The position numbers and the translations under genes are program-made. Positions 1 through 8,815 of a stretch of 46,373 nt of DNA are shown here, piece by piece. Location: positions 1 through 46,373 of the forward strand of contig JBFWVD010000043.1 of the NCBI GenBank assembly GCA_050246915.1, written 5' to 3'. The notes under the pieces were generated by a model that was given only the letters and a program-made list of their open reading frames with translations, did not search any database and had not been told where the DNA came from. Position 1 is the stretch's first letter; every line of letters starts with the position of its first letter. Source of the stretch: JBFWVD01 sp050246915 (GTDB lineage Bacteria; Actinomycetota; Acidimicrobiia; Acidimicrobiales; Ilumatobacteraceae).

Positions 1-1257
1 CCCATCCGACACCGGCACGCAGCCTGTGCTCTTGACGATCTTCGCTCCGTGGAAGTACTGAGGGACCGGCGAGCCGGGCACGTTGGTCACCGCCGTGTTG
101 GCGAGCAGTGGTCCGCTGCGCGACACCGCGCTCACCGCCCGTATGGCCAGACCGGGCAGCGCGCCGGGCAATGTCTGGCCGAGCTCGAGGAGCGTTTCTG
201 CCCCGATCCCTTCCTGCGCTTGCTTGAGTTGCCGTGTGGTCGCGCGGACCGCGGCCAAGCGATCGACGGGGTCGGCGATGTCGGTGTGCATCGAGGCGCG
301 CATCATCGAGACGTGGTTGCCGCCTTCGCCGATCTGGTCGGGCCGGCGGGTGGACACCGGCACCATGGCCACCATCGAGAGCTCCGGCAGCTCCCCTTTG
401 TCGGACAAGTAATGGCGCATCGCCCCACCGACCACAGTGAGGCACACATCGTTGATCGTCGCCCCATCGACGCTTCGTTTCATGGCTTTCATCTCGTCGA
501 GCGGGCAGCGCACTTCGTCGAACACCCTGTGAGCAGAAACCTTGTTGTTGAAGCGGGTGCGAGGAACGCGCAGTCGGGTGCTGCGGTCCGTCACCAACTT
601 GGGCAACCCTTTGATGGTCGGCAGGGCAAGGTCGGCGACTTGTCGGATGGATGCGACCGGTCGAACGAGCGCGTGCACGCCAGCCTTGCCGAGCAGCTCC
701 CACGGCGACGGGGTGGCCTCGGCATGCCAGGAGTCGGCGAAGTGCCCGATGGGCTCGTCGGGGCTGAGCGTGTGCATCACGTTCAAGAGCTCAACGCCCG
801 AGATGCCATCGATTGCCGCGTGATGGACCTTGAGCACGATGGCGAAGCACCCGGCGGGTAGCCCGGCGATGTGATCGAGACCTTCGATCATCGTCAATTC
901 CCACGGTGGCCGGCTCATGTCCAGGGCCCTCGAGTGGAGGCGTGAGACTTGCGTTCGGAATTGCACCCAGTCGCCGGGCCGTGGCAACGCTAGTTGACGA
1001 AGGTGGAACTCGAGATCGAACTCGTCGTCCTCGATCCAGTACGGGTTGTCAAGGCCGAGTGGGACCCGGACGAGCTTGCGCCGAAGTGACGGCGTGCCGG
1101 GAAGGCACTGTCGAATCGTCTCGGCCAAGTCCTCGAACGTGACCTGACCGTCCGGGGCAGTGCTGACGTCGTAGATGTTGACCATGCAGAGATGGTTCGG
1201 GGTTCGTGAGGATTCCAAACCGAGCATCCCGTTGTCCAAGGCGCTGAGCTGCTGCAT
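1..1257 (-). CDS. WS/DGAT family O-acyltransferase, 3' end outside window
   Basis: Wax ester synthase/diacylglycerol acyltransferase family, which joins acyl-CoA to alcohols or diacylglycerol for storage lipid. Translating the minus strand from 1257 gives an open frame to the window edge (419 residues visible; the family is usually 450-480, so the C-terminus is missing). The N-terminus MQQLSALDNGMLGLES is the usual opening of this family, and the catalytic HHxxxDG motif appears as HHAAIDG at about residues 145-151. The start is supported by AGGAGG six bases upstream. It is divergent from the flavoprotein gene at 1423, with 165 bp between them. Family assignment is firm; wax ester versus triacylglycerol preference cannot be told. 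Confidence 0.9.
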   Translation of the reverse strand, partial: MQQLSALDNGMLGLESSRTPNHLCMVNIYDVSTAPDGQVTFEDLAETIRQCLPGTPSLRRKLVRVPLGLDNPYWIEDDEFDLEFHLRQLALPRPGDWVQFRTQVSRLHSRALDMSRPPWELTMIEGLDHIAGLPAGCFAIVLKVHHAAIDGISGVELLNVMHTLSPDEPIGHFADSWHAEATPSPWELLGKAGVHALVRPVASIRQVADLALPTIKGLPKLVTDRSTRLRVPRTRFNNKVSAHRVFDEVRCPLDEMKAMKRSVDGATINDVCLTVVGGAMRHYLSDKGELPELSMVAMVPVSTRRPDQIGEGGNHVSMMRASMHTDIADPVDRLAAVRATTRQLKQAQEGIGAETLLELGQTLPGALPGLAIRAVSAVSRSGPLLANTAVTNVPGSPVPQYFHGAKIVKSTGCVPVSDG

Positions 1258-1326
1258 GGTCGATCCTCCTGCGACGGTGTCGATCCGCGCTGGCGACAGT
1301 ACAGCGCCGAGCGATGGAGCGGGTCA

Positions 1327-1342
1327 GCGATCGATCGATCGC
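1327..1342. promoter_or_regulatory. 16-bp perfect palindrome between divergent genes
   Basis: GCGATCGATCGATCGC is a perfect palindrome placed between the start of the WS/DGAT gene and the start of the flavoprotein gene. This is a good position for an operator controlling one or both. It is also a simple GATC-type repeat that could arise by chance in this base composition. Confidence 0.3.
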
Positions 1343-1422
1343 AGCGGCCGCGGTGGCTCGTAGGAGGAACCGGTAGGTTGACCGCTCGATCGGCACGGCG
1401 CGCGACCACCGGAGGCACTGCG

Positions 1423-2370
1423 ATGGGTGATGGAACGTTCGACAACCGGATCACGCGGCTGCTCGGCGTCGATATCCCCATCGCCAACGCTCCCATGGGC
1501 GGTGTGGCCTCCGCACCGTTGGTCGCCGCGGTGGCCAACTGTGGCGGCATCGGGTTCATCCCCGGCTCGATGGGACCGGTCGGCGCGCGCGCTCGTATCC
1601 GCGAGACCCGTGAGCTGACCGCACGGCCGTTCGGTGTCAACATCCCCACCCGGTTCGCCGATCCGGCCATCCTCGACGTGATGTTGGAGGAACAGGTGAG
1701 CTGCGTCACCACATCGACCGGCCCGGTGGGGCCGTACATCCCGCAGCTCAAAGCGGCGGGCATCACGGTGTTGCACGTCGTCACCTCACTCGAGGAGGCC
1801 AAGCGCGCCGCCGATGCTGGCGTCGACGGGCTCATCGTGGAGGGCAGTGAAGCCGGCGCGCTGCGGGGCCCCAACGAGGTCGCCGCCATGGTGTTGTTGC
1901 CGTTGGTGACCGAGCGCGTGGATCTGCCCGTCATCGCTGCGGGCGGCATCGTCGATGGCCGTTCGATGGCTGCAGCCTTCGCCTTGGGTGCGGAAGGCGT
2001 GCTCATGGGCACCCGTTTCATCGCGTCGGTCGAGGCATCCGTCCACGCCAACTACAAGAACGCGCTGGTGGCGGCGGCCGAGACCGACACCGTGGTCATC
2101 AACCGCCACAACCGCGCGCCGCTGCGCGTGCTGCGCACCGAGACCACCGAACGCTACGAGCGCTCGGGTGAGGGTGACCCGTTTGCTGAGCTGATCCCGT
2201 CGATGATGAAGCTCTACGTGGACGGTGACATGAACGCCGCGTTCGCGTCGGCCGGAGTGGGCACGGGCCGAATCGAAGACGTCCAGCCGGTTGCTGAGAT
2301 CATCGATAGAACGGTGGCAGAGTTCCGCGCCGTGATCGAACGCCTGGCGCGCGATCACGCCACGGCCTGA
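1423..2370 (+). CDS. nitronate monooxygenase / 2-nitropropane dioxygenase-like flavoprotein
   Basis: FMN-dependent TIM-barrel enzyme of the NMO/NPD family (315 aa), whose members oxidise nitronates or act as enoyl reductases. The start is the ATG with GGAGG seven bases upstream; an in-frame upstream start adds 15 residues with no ribosome site. Visible features are the N-terminal NAPMGGVAS segment, the Gly-rich strand around residues 150-160 (VDGLIVEGSEAGALRG) and the phosphate-binding IAAGGIVDGR plus GAEGVLMGTRF. EGSEAG replaces the EGxEAGGH consensus and lacks the usual His, so nitronate activity is uncertain. An enoyl- or acyl-CoA-related redox role in lipid catabolism is equally possible given the neighbours. 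Confidence 0.85.
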   Translation: MGDGTFDNRITRLLGVDIPIANAPMGGVASAPLVAAVANCGGIGFIPGSMGPVGARARIRETRELTARPFGVNIPTRFADPAILDVMLEEQVSCVTTSTGPVGPYIPQLKAAGITVLHVVTSLEEAKRAADAGVDGLIVEGSEAGALRGPNEVAAMVLLPLVTERVDLPVIAAGGIVDGRSMAAAFALGAEGVLMGTRFIASVEASVHANYKNALVAAAETDTVVINRHNRAPLRVLRTETTERYERSGEGDPFAELIPSMMKLYVDGDMNAAFASAGVGTGRIEDVQPVAEIIDRTVAEFRAVIERLARDHATA

Positions 2371-2393
2371 GGCTCGGCCGATCGGCCGTCAGG
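2366..2393. terminator. hairpin between convergent genes
   Basis: CCTGA and TCAGG flank the perfect palindrome CGGCCGATCGGCCG (2375-2388) exactly between the two facing stop codons. It is a likely bidirectional terminator without a U-tract. Confidence 0.4.
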
Positions 2394-4398
2394 TCGGTAC
2401 GGCGTCGAGTGGGCGGAGCTGCACGGCCACGCCCGACAGCAGCGCCATGCCGGTGAGAGGGTCGAGATCGGCCGATGGCAGCAGCACGTTCACGTTGGCA
2501 TCCGGCCAGGCGTGGGGCAGTGAGACTGCACCAGGGCGGATGTCGTCGGTGACCTTGGCGAGCGCGCTGACCGCACCATTGCCGGTGGAGATCTCCACGC
2601 GTGCACCGTCGGTGATGCCGAGCCGTTCGGCGTCTGCGGTGTTCACCAACAGGTCCGGTCGATCGCCGAAACCCCGGTAGTTCATCTTGCGGTTCTGTCG
2701 TCGCGGGATGAGCGCGAGCGGGATCATCGATCGCTGTTGATGCGACGCCATCTGGGCGACGAGGAGATCGGGCGCGAGGTGCCACACCCCATCGGGCAGC
2801 ATGGCCTCGGCCCATCCGAACCGCTCCACCTCGCGGATCACGGGCCCCTTGGCAGCGATGAGCGGATCAAGATCGACGCGCGCTGCGACCAGACGCAAGA
2901 TCTCCTCATCGGTAGCGGTGTCGGGATCGACGGTGTCGGGCAACACGTGCGATCCGAGGCGCCGAGCGATCTGCTCGAGGATCCACCACATGGCCTTGCG
3001 TTCGCCTTTGGCCGGGAACACGGCGGGTGTGTACTGCGTGTACACCTCGGCGGCGAAGATGTCGGCGAGCAGCGGAACATCGGGCCGTTCCAATGGGCTC
3101 TTGCATGCCAGCACGTGGGTGGACGCCTGCACGGTGGGGTTGTCGATGACGTCGAAGCACACCACCAGATCGAGCTGAGCGAGAGCTCGCTCGAGACGGG
3201 CGGCGTCGGGCACGGTGGTGAGCAGCGCGGCGCCCATGATGAACAAGGCCTTCATCCGACCCGACTCGATCTCGTCGGAGATGAGCGCGGCCGGCCATTC
3301 GCCGAGGACCGACGGGATGTCGGGGCGACTGGGCGAGCCCGGTCCCGATGTGGCACGCGGCAATGACGTGCGCTCGTTCAGCCGAGCGAGGTAGCCGGGG
3401 TTGAACCACATCCCGCCGGGCTGATCGAAGCTGCCGGTCACGACGAGCAGCGACCACGCCATCCACTCGGTGAGGTTGCCGGCTGCGGCCATCGTCGTTC
3501 CGGTGCCGGTCATGATGGCGAGGCGACCTGCGGCCAACACCGCGTCTCGCAGTTCGGTGAGTTCGTGAACGCTGAGGCCGCTGCGCACGCTCACCGACGC
3601 CAACGTGAACTGCTCGACCACGTCGCGGAGCTGCGCGATGCCATCGGCCCGCAACGCCAGAGCGTCGATGTCGATGCCACGTGCCATGACCTCGCGGACG
3701 AGGAATCCGAGCACCTCGTGGTCGAAGCCTGGCCGAATGGCGAGATAGCGATCCGCGTGGCGGGCCGACTCGGTGAAGCGCGGGTCGATGACCCATACCG
3801 GGCCGCCCTTGCGGGCACGACGGAGGCGTTCCACCGGATTGGGATACGCCGTCGTCTGGCCATGGGAGACAACGGGATTGGTGCCGATGAGGAGGAGCAT
3901 GTTGGGCTCGTCATCGGGGTGGGGCAGCAGCGAGGTGGTGCCGGCCATCAGCTCCCCGACGCGCCATTTGGCGGCGGAGTCGACGGTGGAGTCGCTGTAG
4001 ATGCTGGGCGTGCGGATGGCGCGCTCGAGCCGGTTGGTGGCCCAGTGACCGGCGGCGTCGTTGTACATGCCGCCGCCGTGGAAGAAGCCCACCGCGGCCG
4101 GTCCGTGTTCGGCCACCAGGGCTGCCAGGCGTGTGCCGAGATCATCAAGGCAGCGATCCCAATCAACCGGGCGTAACGCGCCGTCGATCTTCATGAGGGG
4201 CTGATCGAGTCGGTCCGGGTCGTTGTGCAACTCGTCTTGCGCCCGGCCCTTGTTGCACGTGTAGCCGTGGGAGACCGCGTGGTCGGCCTGGCCGCGCACG
4301 CCGACGACCCGGTCAGCGGTGACGGTGAGCTCCAGTCCGCACTGGGCCATGCAGATGCGGCAGTACACGGCGACGGTGCGTTCATCGGTGCCGGACAT
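2389..4398 (-). CDS. molybdopterin-dependent oxidoreductase (FdhF/DMSO reductase superfamily)
   Basis: Large catalytic subunit type protein (669 aa) that should bind bis-MGD and one [4Fe-4S] cluster. The cluster ligands C13, C16, C20 and C48 are visible (CRICMAQC, then GYTCNKGR). The middle holds the molybdopterin fold (LLLIGTNPVVSH, VWVIDPRFTESA) and the C-terminus a dinucleotide-binding domain (GARVEISTGNG, PHAWPDANVN). The start has GAGGGGGA upstream; a longer start 33 codons earlier adds unrelated sequence. Where Cys or Sec would ligate Mo (about residues 130-145, TPSIYSDSTVDSAAKW) there is no Cys or Sec, so the ligand may be Ser or Asp. No twin-arginine signal is seen, so it is probably cytoplasmic. 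No partner iron-sulfur or membrane subunit is adjacent. Substrate unknown. Confidence 0.9.
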   Translation of the reverse strand: MSGTDERTVAVYCRICMAQCGLELTVTADRVVGVRGQADHAVSHGYTCNKGRAQDELHNDPDRLDQPLMKIDGALRPVDWDRCLDDLGTRLAALVAEHGPAAVGFFHGGGMYNDAAGHWATNRLERAIRTPSIYSDSTVDSAAKWRVGELMAGTTSLLPHPDDEPNMLLLIGTNPVVSHGQTTAYPNPVERLRRARKGGPVWVIDPRFTESARHADRYLAIRPGFDHEVLGFLVREVMARGIDIDALALRADGIAQLRDVVEQFTLASVSVRSGLSVHELTELRDAVLAAGRLAIMTGTGTTMAAAGNLTEWMAWSLLVVTGSFDQPGGMWFNPGYLARLNERTSLPRATSGPGSPSRPDIPSVLGEWPAALISDEIESGRMKALFIMGAALLTTVPDAARLERALAQLDLVVCFDVIDNPTVQASTHVLACKSPLERPDVPLLADIFAAEVYTQYTPAVFPAKGERKAMWWILEQIARRLGSHVLPDTVDPDTATDEEILRLVAARVDLDPLIAAKGPVIREVERFGWAEAMLPDGVWHLAPDLLVAQMASHQQRSMIPLALIPRRQNRKMNYRGFGDRPDLLVNTADAERLGITDGARVEISTGNGAVSALAKVTDDIRPGAVSLPHAWPDANVNVLLPSADLDPLTGMALLSGVAVQLRPLDAVPT

Positions 4399-4548
4399 GC
4401 GTTCCCCCTCGGGCGCCGTTGCTTCGGGTCCCCACGACGCCGTGATGAACCTAGTGCGTGATGCGCCCAGGGGGGATGGCTCGACAGGTCTCCCCATTGG
4501 GCCGTGGTCGGGACCTTGGGCCCTAGTCGCGTCTCCGTGACCCCCATA

Positions 4549-4575
4549 TGTTTGGAAACAACATTTTCAAGCCTT
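4549..4575. promoter_or_regulatory. AT-rich dyad upstream of amidohydrolase
   Basis: The 215-bp divergent region contains an unusually AT-rich patch. It starts with TGTTTGGAAACA, with arms TGTTT/AAACA, followed by ACATTTTCAAG. It sits about 40-65 bp before the amidohydrolase start, a position fitting an operator or promoter core. I cannot assign a regulator. Confidence 0.3.
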
Positions 4576-4613
4576 CCAGCCAAGATGGGCTGGGGACCCG
4601 TGGAGGCAGTCCG

Positions 4614-5816
4614 ATGTCCGTTCGCCCGTTCGTCTTCTCCTGCGATGCCCATGTCGCAGAACCGGCCGATCTGTTCCTCACCAAGATGCCCGCCAACATG
4701 CACGATCACGCCATCCATGCCGAGATCGGCGACGGCGTCCGCACCACGATGGTGGGCAACACGGTCATCTTCAAGATGCAGACCAACTTCCCGATGCATC
4801 GCACCGGCTTGTCCGACGAGGCGTTCGCGCAGCAGGCCGCCGATCGTTCATGCACCGATGCCGGCGAGAATTTCGTGAGCGACTGCGCGGTCGACACCAC
4901 CCGGCGCGGCGCCCGCGATCTGCAGTTGCGCTTGGCCGACATGGATCGAGACGGGGTGGACGCGGAGTTGGTGTTCCCGTCGTTGGGCCTGATGTTGCCG
5001 CGCATCGCCGATCTCGAAGCGCAACGCGTCGCGTGCGAGATCTACAACGACTGGGTGTGGGACTACTGCGAGCCGGTGCGGGACCGCCTGGTCCCCGCAG
5101 CCATGATCCCGAGCTCGGACTTCGACGACGCGTTGGCAGAGTGCAAGCGCACAGCGGCAAAGGGCTTCGCCGCGTTCTGCGTGTGGGAGGGGCTCAACAA
5201 CTACAACCGGCCCGAATGGGATCCGATCTTCGCGTTCGCCGCCGAGCAGCAGATCCCGATCGTGTTCCACACCGGGATCGGCAACGTCAACATCCGAGCG
5301 CTCAGCAACCCGGGCGGCGCGCTGTTCAACTACACGCGCCAGATGAACGACGCCGTCGACGTGATCACCCAACTCGTGGCCGGTGGTGTGCTGGACCGCA
5401 ACCCGGGTGCTCACGTGCTCTTCGCCGAGCACTCGGCGGGCTGGTTGTGGGGTCTGGCCGAACGGATGGACGAGGTGTATCAGGGCCATGCTCCTGCGAT
5501 CAGCCCCAAGCTCAGCCGACTGCCGAGCCAGATCGTGCGCGATCAAGTGCACTGCGCCCTGCAGAACGACACCGGCTCGGTCGCGACCCGCCGAGGCGTC
5601 GGCGTCGATGCCCTGCTGTTCGCCACCGACTATCCGCATTCAGAGGGCACCTTCCCGTTCTCCAAGGACGTCGTCGATCGCATGATCGCCGAGCACCCCG
5701 ACGCGACCACCGAGGACTTCGTGGCCATCTTGGGCGGCAACGCCGCGAAGCTCTTCAAGCGGGCCAACCTGCAACCGCAGGTCGATGCTCGGGTGAAGGA
5801 GATGGCCGGGGTCTGA
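4614..5816 (+). CDS. amidohydrolase family 2 metal-dependent hydrolase
   Basis: TIM-barrel hydrolase/decarboxylase of the amidohydrolase-2 group (400 aa), related to ACMSD and gamma-resorcylate decarboxylase; many act on ring-cleavage or aromatic acid intermediates. Near the N-terminus SCDAHVAEP supplies the DxH metal site. FHTGIGN carries the next metal His, FAEHSAGWLWGLAERMDE is the typical strand-6 region, and FATDYPHSEGTFP gives the C-terminal metal Asp. The start is the ATG seven bases after GGAGG; a start 22 codons upstream has no ribosome site. It is divergent from the molybdoenzyme and 65 bp upstream of an enoyl-CoA hydratase. Decarboxylase versus hydrolase cannot be settled. Confidence 0.85.
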   Translation: MSVRPFVFSCDAHVAEPADLFLTKMPANMHDHAIHAEIGDGVRTTMVGNTVIFKMQTNFPMHRTGLSDEAFAQQAADRSCTDAGENFVSDCAVDTTRRGARDLQLRLADMDRDGVDAELVFPSLGLMLPRIADLEAQRVACEIYNDWVWDYCEPVRDRLVPAAMIPSSDFDDALAECKRTAAKGFAAFCVWEGLNNYNRPEWDPIFAFAAEQQIPIVFHTGIGNVNIRALSNPGGALFNYTRQMNDAVDVITQLVAGGVLDRNPGAHVLFAEHSAGWLWGLAERMDEVYQGHAPAISPKLSRLPSQIVRDQVHCALQNDTGSVATRRGVGVDALLFATDYPHSEGTFPFSKDVVDRMIAEHPDATTEDFVAILGGNAAKLFKRANLQPQVDARVKEMAGV

Positions 5817-5847
5817 GTCCGGCGGGCCCGGGCGCCGTGTGATGTCG

Positions 5848-5876
5848 CCCTCCCTGGCAGGATCTGCCCGGGAGGG
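5848..5876 (+). promoter_or_regulatory. strong hairpin covering the ribosome site of the next gene
   Basis: CCCTCCC (5848-5854) pairs with GGGAGGG (5870-5876), and inside it GGCAG pairs with CTGCC around a GAT loop, giving 12 pairs with one mismatch. The right arm is the Shine-Dalgarno sequence of the enoyl-CoA hydratase that starts at 5882. The hairpin may terminate amidohydrolase mRNA, limit translation of the next gene, or both. There is no U-tract. Confidence 0.5.
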
Positions 5877-5881
5877 ACGAC

Positions 5882-6724
5882 ATGTACGAGCAGATCCGAT
5901 ACGAGGTGACGGACCCGGTGGCGGTCATCACGTTGAACCGTCCGCAGCAGATGAACGCGTGGACGGCTCAGATGGGCGATGAGGTGAGCGACGCACTGCG
6001 CCGCGCCAGCGCCGATCGACGCGTGGTCGGCATCGTGCTCACCGGCGAGGGTCGGGGCTTTTGTTCGGGCGCTGACCTGTCGGACCTGAAGGTGCTCGGC
6101 AGCGGCGGGCAGATCGGCACCTCCATCGGACCCGATGCATTGGCGCGACCTGGGGAACCGTCATGGGGGGAGGACCTGCGCGGTACGTATACCTTCCCGA
6201 TGTCGATCCCGAAACCGGTCATCGCCGCTATCAACGGAGCGGTGGCGGGCATGGGTGTGCCCATCGCCCTCAGCTGCGACATGCGCTTCATGGCCCGTGG
6301 CGCGCGTATCATCACGGCGTTCGCTGAGCGTGGTCTGGTCGCCGAATGGGGGATCAGCTGGATCCTGCCTCGCCTGGTCGGCTCAGCGGTAGCGCTCGAT
6401 CTGCTCTTCTCGTCGCGGCGCGTCGAGGCGGACGAAGCCGAACGGCTCGGGCTGGTGAACAAAGCGGTGGAACCCGAACAGTTGCTCGTCGCTGCAACTG
6501 GCTATGTCGAGGATCTCGCGACCCGCTGCTCACCGACCTCGATGGCCATCATGAAACGTCAGGTGTACCAACAACTGCACGTCGGGTTGGCCGCAGCTGA
6601 AGCTGAAGCGCACGCGCTCATGAAGGAGAGCTTCACCCGGCCCGAGTTGACCGAAGGCGTGGCCGCGTTCCGGGAAAAGCGGCCGCCGCGCTTTGCCCGC
6701 ATCGGCACCGAGGACGGCAACTGA
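5882..6724 (+). CDS. enoyl-CoA hydratase/isomerase family protein
   Basis: Crotonase-fold protein (280 aa), expected to hydrate or isomerise an enoyl-CoA during beta-oxidation-like breakdown. The oxyanion-hole segments are GEGRGFCSGADLSDL (about residues 58-72) and AAINGAVAGMG (about 111-121). The catalytic-Glu helix region reads GLVAEWGISWILPR, which keeps one Glu. The C-terminal trimerisation helix is normal. The start codon follows GGAGGG, which is buried in the hairpin at 5848-5876. It is probably cotranscribed with the amidohydrolase gene and faces a minus-strand operon 33 bp away. Substrate unknown. Confidence 0.92.
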   Translation: MYEQIRYEVTDPVAVITLNRPQQMNAWTAQMGDEVSDALRRASADRRVVGIVLTGEGRGFCSGADLSDLKVLGSGGQIGTSIGPDALARPGEPSWGEDLRGTYTFPMSIPKPVIAAINGAVAGMGVPIALSCDMRFMARGARIITAFAERGLVAEWGISWILPRLVGSAVALDLLFSSRRVEADEAERLGLVNKAVEPEQLLVAATGYVEDLATRCSPTSMAIMKRQVYQQLHVGLAAAEAEAHALMKESFTRPELTEGVAAFREKRPPRFARIGTEDGN

Positions 6725-6757
6725 GCGCTGCCTCGGTGCCGACGCGGACCGTCGCCG

Positions 6758-7750
6758 TCAGGTGACGGTGAACCTGGCGATGCCACGATCCCGCGCGGCG
6801 CCGACCCAGATCTCGGCGCCGACCTGGACGCCGGTCGTGGCCACGCCGTAGGTCTCCGGGCCGTAGTCGATGATCGTCTCGATGGCGAGGGTGTCGGGAT
6901 CGATGCGCAGCACACGCGACGGCAGGCCGAGCCGATGCCCCGTCCCGTAGTGGCCGGCGAGGAATTCCTCCATCGACGTGTCGTACGCGCCCGCGGCGAG
7001 GAGATCACCATCGGGGGTCCATGTGAGATTGTCCACCATGATGTCCGTGGCGACCGTCGTGATCTCGATGGGGTCCTTGGTGAGGGACACCTTGCGCACG
7101 CAGCGCGAGCTCCATCCCGCGATGTACAACCACTGACGGTCCGCCGATACGGCAACACCGTTCGCACTGCAGATGGCGCTGCCCGGCACCGTCGTGAATC
7201 CTCGTCCAAGCTGCCACTCCACGACCTTGCCCGTCTCCTCGCCGGCGGCCATGCGGGCCAAACCGACCTCCGCGCCACCTTCGGTGTCGGAGGTGCTCGA
7301 CACGAAGAAAGCACCGTCGCCGCTGGCGGCCACGTCGTTGCCGAAGGTGAACTCAGGCATGGCCGCGCTCCCGATCCAGGTTGCAGTCGGGCGGAGCGAG
7401 CCGAGGTCGACCTCGAACACGTCGACGAACTCGCCGCCCCCGTGGCTCACCACATAGACCTCGACGACGCCATCGGATCGTACGGTGACGTCGATGCCGT
7501 GCGGCTCGAACGTTGCCGGATCGAGTACGCGGCAATCCCCGAACCGATCGATGTCGGGTTCGAAGCGCCCGCCGTACGGGAAGAGCTCCGAGCACGACAG
7601 ATCATGCCGATCGATGATGTAGAGCCGACCGAGTGGAGCGGTCGGTCCGAGCATGCCGGAGGCAACCACCCATGTTGTCCCCGGGATGGGAACCACGTCC
7701 TCAGGGTTGATGGGTCCCCACACATAGCCGTTCAACATCCCCAGCGCCAT
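6758..7750 (-). CDS. SMP-30/gluconolactonase/PON-like beta-propeller protein
   Basis: 330-aa six-bladed propeller protein of the SMP-30/gluconolactonase or paraoxonase-like type, in which a central Ca2+ supports lactone or ester hydrolysis. Motifs typical of the group are visible: EPHGIDV, FGNDVAASGDGAFFVS, SANGVAVSADRQWLYIAGW and MVDNLTWTPDGDLLA, supplying the His, Asn and Asp-Asn ligands. No signal peptide is seen at the chosen ATG, which is preceded by GGAGGA; longer starts run into unrelated sequence overlapping the neighbour. It is the last gene of a minus-strand operon (SDR, luciferase-like monooxygenase, this gene), 32 bp after the monooxygenase. A lactonase step after a Baeyer-Villiger-like oxidation would fit, by inference. 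Confidence 0.75.
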   Translation of the reverse strand: MALGMLNGYVWGPINPEDVVPIPGTTWVVASGMLGPTAPLGRLYIIDRHDLSCSELFPYGGRFEPDIDRFGDCRVLDPATFEPHGIDVTVRSDGVVEVYVVSHGGGEFVDVFEVDLGSLRPTATWIGSAAMPEFTFGNDVAASGDGAFFVSSTSDTEGGAEVGLARMAAGEETGKVVEWQLGRGFTTVPGSAICSANGVAVSADRQWLYIAGWSSRCVRKVSLTKDPIEITTVATDIMVDNLTWTPDGDLLAAGAYDTSMEEFLAGHYGTGHRLGLPSRVLRIDPDTLAIETIIDYGPETYGVATTGVQVGAEIWVGAARDRGIARFTVT

Positions 7751-7782
7751 GAGCGTCCTCCGTTCCTCGATGCCGCGGTGCG

Positions 7783-8709
7783 TCACTTCACGTGCGGTTT
7801 GATCTCCTCGATCACCCATTGCGCCATCTCGAGGTGCTCTTCGATGTTTTTCACCTGAGGGATCGGCGCGTTGGTGATGGTGACACCCAGGTCGGACAGC
7901 CAGTTGAGTTTGTCGATGATCTCCTGCGCGTTCTTGGCCAGCTGCGCGTGCGGGTTGTCGAGCTCCACATGGCCTTCGCCCACGCTCATGGTCGACAGGC
8001 TGAACGACACCTCGAACGGATGGCCCCGGTCGGTGTAGGCCGGATGGGACTTGATGAAGTCGATCTTCTCGGGGAACTTCTCCGGCGGCGTGAGGAACGG
8101 GATCCACCCCGATCCGAACTTGGCGATGCGGGCCAACGCGGGGTCGGCATCACCACCCATCCAGATGGGGATGTGGGGCTTCTGGGCCGGCTTCGGCTCG
8201 AAGGCGATGTCCTTGAACGACACGTACTTGCCCTCGAACTCGGGCCACTCCTTGGTCCACAGTTCGATGATGGCCGCGAGGTACTCATCGGCCATCGCAC
8301 CGCGCTCATGGAACGGCACACCGAGGAGGTCGAACTCTTCCTTCAACCAGCCCACGCCGAACGCGGCGACGAGGCGACCGCCACACATCCAATCGATGGT
8401 GGACAACGACTTGGCCATGACGATCGGATGCTGCAACGGCAACAAGGTGATGGTGGTGCCGACGCGCACCCGTTCGGTGGCGCCGCAGATGTATCCCTGC
8501 GCAGCGGTGGCGGCGAAGTAGAACGCCCCCGATAACTCCACGTGCTCGCGTGGCACCACGAAGTGCTCGCACACGCTGATCATGTCGAAGCCCATGGCCT
8601 CGGCGCGTTTGATGGCCTGGGTCTGCTGCGGCCCGGTCACCGCGGCTTCCCACGGCTGAGTGAGCGCGGGAAGCTCGAGCAGATGTGGCAATGGATAGGT
8701 GAACTGCAT
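7783..8709 (-). CDS. LLM-class F420-dependent oxidoreductase (TIGR03619-like)
   Basis: Luciferase-like TIM-barrel flavin/F420 enzyme (308 aa). Family marks are DMISVCEHFVVP near the N-terminus, RVGTTITLLPLQHPIVMAKSL (cofactor region), GRLVAAFGVGWLKEEF, and PIWMGGDADPALARIAKFGSGW. The form matches the actinobacterial F420-dependent subgroup more than FMN bacterial luciferase, by recall of the family. The start ATG has only a weak GGGG upstream. It lies between the SDR (8816) and the propeller gene on the same strand, so the three probably act in one pathway. Reaction unknown; hydride transfer to a ketone or monooxygenation are the usual options. Confidence 0.88.
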   Translation of the reverse strand: MQFTYPLPHLLELPALTQPWEAAVTGPQQTQAIKRAEAMGFDMISVCEHFVVPREHVELSGAFYFAATAAQGYICGATERVRVGTTITLLPLQHPIVMAKSLSTIDWMCGGRLVAAFGVGWLKEEFDLLGVPFHERGAMADEYLAAIIELWTKEWPEFEGKYVSFKDIAFEPKPAQKPHIPIWMGGDADPALARIAKFGSGWIPFLTPPEKFPEKIDFIKSHPAYTDRGHPFEVSFSLSTMSVGEGHVELDNPHAQLAKNAQEIIDKLNWLSDLGVTITNAPIPQVKNIEEHLEMAQWVIEEIKPHVK

Positions 8710-8815
8710 GTCGGACCCCGTGTTCGTACCGTGCCGCTGCGGCTCTCACCGAGCGGATCCCCGGGGTGGACCGTAGCGGAGCGCGGCACCCGACGACGCG
8801 GGGCGAGGCCGCGGC

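Noticed and set aside
4548..4613. Longer N-terminus for the amidohydrolase
   Set aside because: The extra 22 residues have no family likeness and the upstream ATG lacks a ribosome site, whereas the ATG at 4614 follows GGAGG.
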